Program-made: the position numbers and the translations under genes
Shown: positions 29,811-36,921 of the stretch, piece after piece
Layout of the letters: the number at the start of each line of letters is the position of its first letter
How positions within the stretch are numbered: the first letter of the stretch is position 1
Source: Stenotrophomonas maltophilia
GTDB lineage: Bacteria > Pseudomonadota > Gammaproteobacteria > Xanthomonadales > Xanthomonadaceae
DNA: 36,921 nt
NCBI RefSeq assembly: GCF_013464485.1
Contig: NZ_RAUX01000030.1
Coordinates: 1-36,921 of the forward strand
Direction: 5' to 3'
Notes under the pieces: model-generated
Told to the model about the DNA's origin: nothing
Databases searched by the model: none
The model's input: only the letters and a program-made list of their open reading frames with translations

Positions 29811-30758
29811 TCATGCCGTCAGTACCGCCTGATCGAGCACTTCCGGTGGCAATGATCGCAGGCGTTCCAGCCATCGGAAGACAGACTCCATCGGCCAGCA
29901 CCTGGCCAAGGCTTTCCAGCCCACGCGCAGGGTCGAGTACAGCTTCCGTTTCGTGCTGGTCGGCCACAGCCATCGGGCCATATCGCTGGCCTTGCACGCC
30001 AAGCCCGCCAGCCAGCTGGCGAACGAATCCAGCGTGCCGACCAGCAAGAGGACCTGCAGGCGCGTACCGCTGCGCGTCAGGCTGTCCTCGAAGCCTTGAC
30101 CATAGCGGTGGGACTTGAGGTCGCGGAAGGACAATTCGATCTGCATCCTGCGGTCGTATACGTTCACCAGCTGCCTGGCACTGGGACCTGACAGGCCAGG
30201 CGAAGCGATAATCAGCCAAGGCTCGCGCTCGCGCGCCGCCACCTTGCGGCTGTAGCTGTTGCGCGCCACCTCGCCCACGGGTATCGCCAGATAGTGGATC
30301 TGGCTCCAGTCCGGTTCTTGGACCACCCGGCGCAGCCGGGCCTTGTCCAGCGCCTTGACCGTGTGCCAGCCCAGTTGGAAGAAACGGGCCACGGCCAGGA
30401 TTTTGCTGGAGGCCAGCAGTTGGCTGACCGCCTCGGCCAGCCGATCGGTGACCCGCTGGTAGCGACCCCGCCAGCTCAACTTGTCCAGCCGCAGACCGCC
30501 GCATTGCTCGCACCAGACCCGCCGACGCGGCACCACCAGCGTCACCCTAAGCGTCATCAGCGGCAGGTCCCGCACCCGGCGCACGCTCGTCTCATGCACC
30601 TGTCGGCACCGACTGCCGCACTGCTGGCAGTACATCGTGCGGGCAGACGGCTTGAGGTAGATCGTGACAATCCGGCTGCCGCCCTTGGGCCACGTGATCC
30701 GCTCCACCCGATAACCTTCCCAGCCGCCCAGCTTCTCGATCGGCTTCCGATCCAGCAT
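29811..30758 (-). CDS. Hybrid transposase: ISL3-like N-terminus fused to IS4-like C-terminus
   Basis: A 315-aa open frame. Residues 1-160 are ISL3-like, with a zinc-ribbon C-Q-Q-C and a second C-E-Q-C pair (about residues 44-47 and 83-86). KLSWRGRYQRVTDRLAEAV and the helix-turn-helix VARFFQLGWHTVKALDKARLR follow, then DWSQIHYLAI. An ISL3 enzyme would continue with the first catalytic Asp (D-E). Instead the text turns to PVGEVARNSYSRKVAAREREPWLI and YDRRMQIELSFRDLKSHRYGQGFEDSLTRSG, the YREK-type C-terminal region of IS4-family enzymes. The junction is near nt 30283. Neither catalytic triad is complete, so the protein is probably inactive. ATG 30758 has GGGTGGGG just upstream. Confidence 0.8.
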   Translation of the reverse strand: MLDRKPIEKLGGWEGYRVERITWPKGGSRIVTIYLKPSARTMYCQQCGSRCRQVHETSVRRVRDLPLMTLRVTLVVPRRRVWCEQCGGLRLDKLSWRGRYQRVTDRLAEAVSQLLASSKILAVARFFQLGWHTVKALDKARLRRVVQEPDWSQIHYLAIPVGEVARNSYSRKVAAREREPWLIIASPGLSGPSARQLVNVYDRRMQIELSFRDLKSHRYGQGFEDSLTRSGTRLQVLLLVGTLDSFASWLAGLACKASDMARWLWPTSTKRKLYSTLRVGWKALARCWPMESVFRWLERLRSLPPEVLDQAVLTA

Positions 30759-30764
30759 GACCCC

Positions 30765-30799
30765 ACCCTTTGAGTCCTGAAAATCAGGACTCAAAGGGT
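30765..30799 (-). other. Perfect 16-bp inverted repeat with 3-nt loop ahead of the transposase
   Basis: ACCCTTTGAGTCCTGA, AAA, TCAGGACTCAAAGGGT lies just upstream of the transposase ATG. Such a stem would mask or block transcripts entering the element from outside, a usual way insertion sequences limit impinging transcription. Read-through from sufS would pass through it. Confidence 0.7.
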
Positions 30800-30841
30800 A
30801 ACGGGCGGCAGCAATGGCTCCACGCTAATCAGCGATGAACC

Positions 30842-30870
30842 AAAAAAACGCCACGGTTTCCCGTAGCGTT
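30842..30870 (-). terminator. Rho-independent terminator of the SUF operon
   Basis: On the minus strand AACGCTACGG, loop GAAA, CCGTGGCGTT forms a 10-bp stem with one mismatch. With the last two bases of the stem it gives seven consecutive T. It begins 27 nt after the sufS stop. Confidence 0.85.
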
Positions 30871-30897
30871 CTCATACTTCCCTGACTCTGGCGAATT

Positions 30898-32154
30898 TCA
30901 CCCCAGCAACTTCCGCACCTTCGCCAAGGCGATCATGAACCGCTCGATCTCGGCGTGCGTGTTGTAGAACGCCAGCGAGGCACGGCAGGTGGCCGCGACA
31001 CCGAAGTACTGCAGCAACGGATGTGCGCAGTGCTGGCCGGAACGCACGGCCACGCCTTCCAGGTCGAGCAGGGTGGCCAGGTCGTGTGCATGCGCGCCGT
31101 CGATCAGGAACGAGACCACGGCCGCCTTCTCCGGCGCTTCACCGATGATGCGCAGGCCCTCGACGCGGCGCAGCTCTTCGGTGAAGTGGGCGAGCAGCTC
31201 GGCTTCCCGCGCCTCCACGTGCTCCTGGCCGATGTCCTGCAGGTAGTCGGCGGCCACGCCCAGGCCGATGAAGCCGGCGATGTTCGGGGTGCCGGCCTCG
31301 AACTTGTGCGGGGCATCGTTGAACACGGTGCCGTCGAAGCTGACTTCCTTGATCATCTCGCCGCCGCCGAGGAACGGCGGCATCGCATCCAGATGCTCGC
31401 GACGGGCCCACAGCGCACCGGTGCCGGTCGGGCCGCACATCTTGTGGCCGGTAATGGCGTAGAAGTCGCAGCCGATCGCAGCGACGTCGACCTTGCGGTG
31501 CGGCACCGCCTGCGAGCCATCGACCACGGTGATGATGCCGCGCTTGCGCGCTTCGCGGCAGATCTCGCGCACCGGGTTGACCGTGCCCAGCACGTTGGAG
31601 ACATGGGTGACCGCCAGCAGCTTGACCTCCGGGGTCATTGCCGCGCGCAGAGCATCCAAATCGAGTGCGCCGTCAGGCGTGATCTCGGCCACGCGGATGG
31701 TGGCGCCGGTACGCTGCGCGACCAGCTGCCACGGCACGATGTTGGCGTGGTGCTCCATGCGCGTGATCAGGATCACGTCGCCGGCCTTCAGCCGCGGCAG
31801 CGCCCACGAGTAGGCCACCAGGTTGATGGCGAAGGTGGTGCCACTGCACAGCACCAGGTCGCTGGGGCGCACGTTGAGGAAGCGCGCCAGCTTGTTGCGT
31901 GCGCCTTCGTAGGCATCGGTGGCTTCGCTGCCCAGTGCATGCACCGCGCGGCTGACGTTGGCGTTGTAGCGGCGGTAGAACTCGTCCACCGCGCCGATCA
32001 CCTGCACCGGCTTCTGGCCGGTGTTGGCGTTGTCGAAATAGACCAGCAGCTTGCCGTGCACTTCACGCATCAACAGCGGGAAGTCGAGACGGACGCGGTC
32101 CCAGCCGGGGGCGCCGGCGCGTTCTTCGATCGGTCGCGGCGTGGACAGGTTCAT
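30898..32154 (-). CDS. sufS: Cysteine desulfurase SufS
   Basis: This 418-aa PLP-dependent enzyme converts L-cysteine to alanine and a persulfide used in Fe-S cluster assembly. The PLP lysine is K238 in ITGHKMCGPTG, and VDGSQAVPHRKVDV holds the PLP Asp. The persulfide Cys is C376 in RSGQHCAHPLL, the short group-II loop of SufS rather than IscS. MEHHANIVPWQ is also typical. The start overlaps the sufD stop (ATGA). No sufE or sufU follows; the next DNA is the terminator and the island. A broken copy lies at 27885-28749. Confidence 0.95.
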   Translation of the reverse strand: MNLSTPRPIEERAGAPGWDRVRLDFPLLMREVHGKLLVYFDNANTGQKPVQVIGAVDEFYRRYNANVSRAVHALGSEATDAYEGARNKLARFLNVRPSDLVLCSGTTFAINLVAYSWALPRLKAGDVILITRMEHHANIVPWQLVAQRTGATIRVAEITPDGALDLDALRAAMTPEVKLLAVTHVSNVLGTVNPVREICREARKRGIITVVDGSQAVPHRKVDVAAIGCDFYAITGHKMCGPTGTGALWARREHLDAMPPFLGGGEMIKEVSFDGTVFNDAPHKFEAGTPNIAGFIGLGVAADYLQDIGQEHVEAREAELLAHFTEELRRVEGLRIIGEAPEKAAVVSFLIDGAHAHDLATLLDLEGVAVRSGQHCAHPLLQYFGVAATCRASLAFYNTHAEIERFMIALAKVRKLLG

Positions 32155-33413
32155 GCCACACCCGCCTCGGCGAGGGCCTTGTCCAGGCGACGTGCCAGCT
32201 GCGCACGCAGCGCGTCGGGCAGGATCTTCAGCGGCTCGTGGCAGAACGCGGCGCTCAGCAGTGCCTGCGCCTGTGCCTGCGGCAGGCCGCGCGAGCGCAG
32301 GTAGAACAGCGCATTGGCATCGAGCTGGCCGACGGTCGCGCCGTGCGCGGCCTTCACTTCATCGGCATCGATCACCAGCGTCGGCTGGGTGTCGATCTCG
32401 GCATCGGCCGACAGCAGCAGGTTCTTGTTGGACAGGTTCGCGTCGGTGCCATCGGCGCCTTCGCGGATCTGGATGCCACCATGGAACACCACGCGGCTGC
32501 GGTTGGCGGCGACGCCGCGCCACAGCAGTTCGCAGGCGGTATCGCGTGCGATGTGGTCGATGCCCAGGCGGGTTTCGACGTGGCGGCGGCCATTGCCGAG
32601 CAGCACGCCGTTGGCGGTCAGCTGGGCGTTGTCACCTTCCAGGCGCACGTTCAGTTCATGGCGGCTGAGCGCGGCGCCCAGTTCCAGGTCGACGCGGTGG
32701 TACTGCGCGTCGCGGGCCAGCACCGCGTCGGTGCGCAGGAAGCTGGTCTGGCGCGCGCTGCCGGCCTGCACGCGGGCGTGCTTGAGCACGGCATCACGGG
32801 CGACGTGGGCATGCAGCACGGTGTTGTCCAGGTGGGCGGAGTCACCCACGCTGAAGCGATGCTCGACCACGCCGAGGCTGGCGCCGGCACGCAGTTCGAT
32901 CAGGTGACGGTGGTGCCAGGCCAGATCGGTGTCGCTGGCGACGCTGGCGAATACCAGCTGCAGCGGCACGTCGACCTGTACGCCTTCATCCACGCGCAGC
33001 ACCACGCCTTCATCGGCCAGCGCGGCATTCAGGCGGGCGAAGATCTCCTCGCTGCGCTCGTAGCGGCGGCCGAGGAAACGCGCGGCGTCTTCGCCGGAGG
33101 CCAGTGCGGCCGACAGCGGCTGCAGCTGCACGCCGGCCGGCAGCGCCTGCACGTCGCTCAGCGCGGCATCCAGGCGACCGTTGACGAACACCAGGCGCGG
33201 CGCCGGAATGTCGTCCAGCAGCGCGGCGTCCAGCGCAGGGCCCTGCAGCGGCGCCGCAGCGAACGCACGGCGTTCCAGCTGGCGCAGCGAGGTGTACTTC
33301 CAGGCTTCGTTGCGGGCGGCCGGCAGGCCGTCGCGCAGGGCCGCGTCCAGCACTTCGCGGCGCGCATCGCTGCCGCAGAAGGCCTGGGCCATCGAATCAA
33401 GCAGGGCGCTCAT
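32151..33413 (-). CDS. sufD: Fe-S assembly scaffold subunit SufD
   Basis: This 420-aa SufBD-family protein is the partner of SufB and SufC in the cytoplasmic SufBC2D scaffold. The N-terminal half is variable. The C-terminal core carries the repeated beta-helix strands, RVVFHGGIQIREGADGTDANLSNKNLLLS, the Glu/Asp-rich PTLVIDADEVKAAHGATVGQLD and FYLRSRGLPQAQAQALL. The last two are family hallmarks, including the conserved His near the end of the helix. Its start overlaps the sufC stop by one base (TGATG), and its stop overlaps sufS by 4 nt, so the operon is tightly coupled. Confidence 0.93.
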   Translation of the reverse strand: MSALLDSMAQAFCGSDARREVLDAALRDGLPAARNEAWKYTSLRQLERRAFAAAPLQGPALDAALLDDIPAPRLVFVNGRLDAALSDVQALPAGVQLQPLSAALASGEDAARFLGRRYERSEEIFARLNAALADEGVVLRVDEGVQVDVPLQLVFASVASDTDLAWHHRHLIELRAGASLGVVEHRFSVGDSAHLDNTVLHAHVARDAVLKHARVQAGSARQTSFLRTDAVLARDAQYHRVDLELGAALSRHELNVRLEGDNAQLTANGVLLGNGRRHVETRLGIDHIARDTACELLWRGVAANRSRVVFHGGIQIREGADGTDANLSNKNLLLSADAEIDTQPTLVIDADEVKAAHGATVGQLDANALFYLRSRGLPQAQAQALLSAAFCHEPLKILPDALRAQLARRLDKALAEAGVA

Positions 33414-34177
33414 CAGACCGCCGCCTCGGGCACGACCCGGTCCTTCAGGAAATCATAGCCGTGCGCTTCCAGTTCCAGCGCCAGCTCCGGGCCGCCACTC
33501 TTGACGATGCGGCCATCGGCCAGCACGTGCACCACGTCCGGCTTGATGTAGTCCAGCAGGCGCTGGTAGTGGGTGATGACCAGGAACGAGCGATCGGCGG
33601 CGCGCAGCGCGTTGACGCCGTCGGCCACGCTCTTCAGCGCATCGATGTCCAGGCCCGAGTCGGTTTCGTCCAGGATCGCCAGCTTCGGCTCCAGCACGGC
33701 CAGCTGGAAGATCTCGTTGCGCTTCTTCTCGCCACCGGAGAAGCCTTCGTTGACGCCACGGTGCAGCAGTTCGTCCTTCAGGTGCAGCACGGCCAGCTTC
33801 TGGCGCACCAGCTTGAGGAACTGCATGGAATCGAGTTCTTCCTCACCGCGCGCCTTGCGCTGGGCGTTCAGTGCCGCGCGCAGGAAGTAGGTGTTGTTCA
33901 CGCCCGGGATTTCCACCGGGTACTGGAACGCCAGGAACAGGCCGGCGGCGGCGCGCGCTTCCGGGTCCTGCTCCAGCAGGTCGACGTCGTCGAACTGCAC
34001 GCTGCCTTCGGTCACTTCGTAGCCGTCGCGGCCGGCCAGGACATTGCCCAGGGTGGACTTGCCGGCGCCGTTCGGGCCCATGATGGCGTGCACCTGGCCG
34101 GGCTGGACGTCCAGCGACAGGCCCTTGAGGATTTCCTTGTCGCCGATGCGGGCGTGGAGGTTTTCGATCTTCAGCAT
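33413..34177 (-). CDS. sufC: Fe-S assembly ATPase SufC
   Basis: This 254-aa ABC-type ATPase drives the SufB-SufD conformational change. Walker A is GPNGAGKST (about 34-42), the signature is FSGGEKKRNEIFQL, and Walker B is LAILDETDSGLDIDAL. The family variant E-T-D-S-G-L-D is exact. The ATG at 34177 gives the normal SufC N-terminus MLKIENLHARIGDKEIL. An open frame runs 117 codons further upstream into the end of sufB but is not coding there. The gap to sufB is 74 nt, the widest in the operon. Confidence 0.95.
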   Translation of the reverse strand: MLKIENLHARIGDKEILKGLSLDVQPGQVHAIMGPNGAGKSTLGNVLAGRDGYEVTEGSVQFDDVDLLEQDPEARAAAGLFLAFQYPVEIPGVNNTYFLRAALNAQRKARGEEELDSMQFLKLVRQKLAVLHLKDELLHRGVNEGFSGGEKKRNEIFQLAVLEPKLAILDETDSGLDIDALKSVADGVNALRAADRSFLVITHYQRLLDYIKPDVVHVLADGRIVKSGGPELALELEAHGYDFLKDRVVPEAAV

Positions 34178-34251
34178 GGTGGGGGTTTCCGTGGGGCGGG
34201 CCGCGGCCCGCCGGTAAAGAGAATGCGTTTGCGAGGGACAGGGGCGGGCGG

Positions 34252-35727
<1,476 letters not shown>

Positions 35728-35744
35728 GGGGGGCTGCCTACGGA

Positions 35745-36200
35745 TCAGGAGACGACGTCGACAGCGATGGTGCGGCGCTGTTCGTCATCGGCAAGGGGGA
35801 GAGGGGGCAGGATCTGCGCAAGGGTGACATCGCGCAGGGCCTCGGAAACCACGTCGTTGATCAGCCGCCAGCTGCTGCGCGCGCCGCACTTGGGCGCCAT
35901 GCCGCACTGGTGGTGGTCGTGGCTGCATTCGGTCAGGGCCAGCGGCCCTTCCATCGCTTCGACCACTTCGAACAGCGAGATCTCGATGGCCGGGCGGGTC
36001 AGGCGGTAGCCGCCACGGACGCCGCGCAGGCCTTCAACCAGGCCGGCCTGGGCCAGCGGCTTGAGCACCTTGCTGACGGTGGGCGGCTCCAGACCGGTGA
36101 ATTCGGCCAGCTCGGTGGCACTGAGCACCTCGCCCGGACGGGCGGCGAGCACGGTCAGCACGACGGTGGCGTAATCGGTGAGTTTGGTGACGCGCAACAT
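35745..36200 (-). CDS. Rrf2-family SUF operon regulator (IscR-like)
   Basis: This 151-aa winged-helix repressor starts [19 protein letters not shown]. The helix-turn-helix is [40 protein letters not shown] in outline (about 28-68). Three cysteines, C92, C99 and C105 (C-x6-C-x5-C), would hold an Fe-S cluster, as in IscR. The protein therefore likely senses cluster supply and represses its own operon when clusters are plentiful. The ATG at 36200 gives the standard N-terminus. The open frame continuing to 36359 has no support. It is the first gene of the SUF operon. Confidence 0.93.
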   Translation of the reverse strand: MLRVTKLTDYATVVLTVLAARPGEVLSATELAEFTGLEPPTVSKVLKPLAQAGLVEGLRGVRGGYRLTRPAIEISLFEVVEAMEGPLALTECSHDHHQCGMAPKCGARSSWRLINDVVSEALRDVTLAQILPPLPLADDEQRRTIAVDVVS

Positions 36201-36232
36201 GGGGATGCGAGTGGTTCTTAAAGCGGACTGAA

Positions 36233-36261
36233 ATTGTACGCTTTTATTCGCCGCCATCCAA
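36233..36261 (-). promoter_or_regulatory. Promoter of the SUF operon
   Basis: On the minus strand TTGGAT (36261-36256), a 17-bp spacer and TACAAT (36238-36233) give 4 of 6 and 5 of 6 matches to sigma70 boxes. A CGGACTGAAATT stretch beside the -10 resembles a half-site of IscR-type operators, but a full palindrome is not seen. The start codon lies 32 nt beyond the -10. Confidence 0.6.
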
Positions 36262-36409
36262 CCCGGGCATTCAGCCGGCGCTGGGGCCGGGCCGGGAGGA
36301 CACACCGGGGCCGTTGCCAAGGCGCAATGCTGCGCCAACGGGGTGATTTTCGCAATCACCCGGAATGGGCGAGAATCCCTGTTCCATTCGCTGCAAACAG
36401 CCCGTGCCG

Positions 36410-36877
36410 ATGCCGAAGAAGATCCAAGCCCGCAAGTCCGCCATCCATGGCAACGGCGTGTTCGCCGTGGCCCCGATCAAGCAGGGCGAGCGCGTGATCC
36501 AGTACAAGGGCCTGCTGCGCAGCCACGGCGACGTTGATGCCGATGACAGCGGCGACGTCGAAAGTGGCCATACCTTCCTGTTCACCCTCAACGACGACTG
36601 GGTGATCGATGCCAACTACAAGGGCAATGACGCGCGCTGGATCAACCACAGCTGCGACCCGAACTGCGAGGCGGTGATCGAGGAAGACGAGGACGGCGAC
36701 AGCCGCGGCGACAAGGTGTTCATCGAGGCGCTGCGTGACATCAAGGCCGGCGAAGAGTTGACCTACAACTACGGCATCACCCTGGCCGAGCGTCACACGG
36801 CAAAGCTGAAGAAGATCTGGGAGTGCCGCTGCGGCTCGCCCAAGTGCACCGGCACCATGCTGCAGCCCAAGCGCTGA
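36410..36877 (+). CDS. SET-domain protein (putative protein-lysine methyltransferase)
   Basis: This 155-aa protein consists almost wholly of a SET domain. The N-terminal strands SAIHGNGVFAVAPIKQGERVIQYKG have the G-x-G of the AdoMet site. WINHSCDPNCEA carries the N79-H80 knot motif, and ELTYNYG carries the catalytic Tyr pair (Y119, Y121). A post-SET-like ECRCGSPKCTG (C139, C141, C146) could bind zinc. The start at ATG 36410 is preferred because the longer frame (36365) is rich in Cys/Pro and has no family match. It is divergent from the SUF operon with about 150 bp between. Targets of bacterial SET proteins are largely unknown. Confidence 0.88.
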   Translation: MPKKIQARKSAIHGNGVFAVAPIKQGERVIQYKGLLRSHGDVDADDSGDVESGHTFLFTLNDDWVIDANYKGNDARWINHSCDPNCEAVIEEDEDGDSRGDKVFIEALRDIKAGEELTYNYGITLAERHTAKLKKIWECRCGSPKCTGTMLQPKR

Positions 36878-36887
36878 CCCTTACCGG

Positions 36888-36910
36888 GTAGTGCCGGCCG
36901 CTGGCCGGCA
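36888..36910 (+). repeat. GTAG REP palindrome downstream of the SET gene
   Basis: GTAG is followed by TGCCGGCC/GGCCGGCA with a 3-nt loop. This is the same stem sequence as at 11998-12016 in opposite orientation. It lies 10 nt after the stop and may end the SET transcript. Confidence 0.75.
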
Positions 36911-36921
36911 CACACGTGAAA

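Larger units (their letters stand above)
29811..30838 (-). mobile_element. Recombinant insertion-sequence remnant (ISL3/IS4)
   Basis: It contains the hybrid transposase. The minus-strand sequence beginning at 30838 (GGTTCATCGCTGATTAG) resembles ISL3-type terminal repeats, and the SUF terminator T-tract begins 4 nt further on. The left, IS4-type end was not found; the start given is the transposase stop. No target duplication can be shown. Confidence 0.55.

Noticed and set aside
36233-36261. Full IscR-type operator in the SUF promoter
   Set aside because: Only a half-site-like stretch is visible, and the second arm does not match.

Overview
The window looks like a chromosomal segment of a Stenotrophomonas (S. 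maltophilia complex) or close Xanthomonadaceae relative. The grounds are high G+C with matching codon use, the murU/amgK cell-wall recycling pair, many GTAG-headed palindromes of the REP/SMAG kind in the gaps (28-50, 1816-1835, 7061-7190, 11998-12119, 36888-36910), and TonB receptors plus a SUF operon of xanthomonad type. The taxon is inferred from these features, not measured.

Left part (1-7052), core genes. murU and amgK overlap by 4 nt on the minus strand. They are followed by a GlsB/YeaQ-type membrane protein and an M20 peptidase. On the plus strand lie a ComEA-like secreted helix-hairpin-helix protein, two adjacent L,D-transpeptidase-type enzymes of different families, and a HutD/Ves-family protein.

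Iron region (7053-18911), all minus strand. It holds three transcription units, each with a Fur-box-like sequence at its head. (a) A small membrane-anchored Pro-rich protein, a Fiu-like TonB receptor and piuC. (b) A second small membrane-anchored protein and a CirA/FepA-like receptor. (c) PepSY-TM protein, DUF2271, DUF4198, ApbE and a membrane-anchored CysJ-like flavoreductase. A coherent reading is that the receptors import ferric siderophores and unit (c) supplies electrons or flavin for iron release.

Rieske ferredoxin and GNAT acetyltransferase (18999-19867) overlap by 4 nt.

Accessory island (about 19868-30840). A 1771-aa secreted YD-repeat protein ends in five fibronectin-III-like repeats. 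Three bases later comes a separate secreted protein carrying the RHS-associated core and an HEIGH zincin toxin tip. Small envelope proteins, candidates for immunity, follow. Then come a sufS remnant with an exact 324-bp in-frame deletion, an orphan second toxin tip with a lipoprotein behind it, and a transposase whose N-terminal half is ISL3-like and C-terminal half IS4-like. Cargo genes are visibly more AT-rich than the core. The island has the layout of a polymorphic-toxin locus that exchanges tips by recombination and that landed next to sufS.

Right part (30841-36921). A complete minus-strand SUF operon (Rrf2 regulator, sufB, sufC, sufD, sufS) has tight or overlapping junctions, a clear sigma70-like promoter and a rho-independent terminator. 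A divergent SET-domain protein lies to its right. The best candidate for an undescribed system is the two-polypeptide secreted RHS/FN3/zincin locus with its orphan cassette. The second is the repeated Fur box / small ORF / hairpin / TonB-receptor arrangement.
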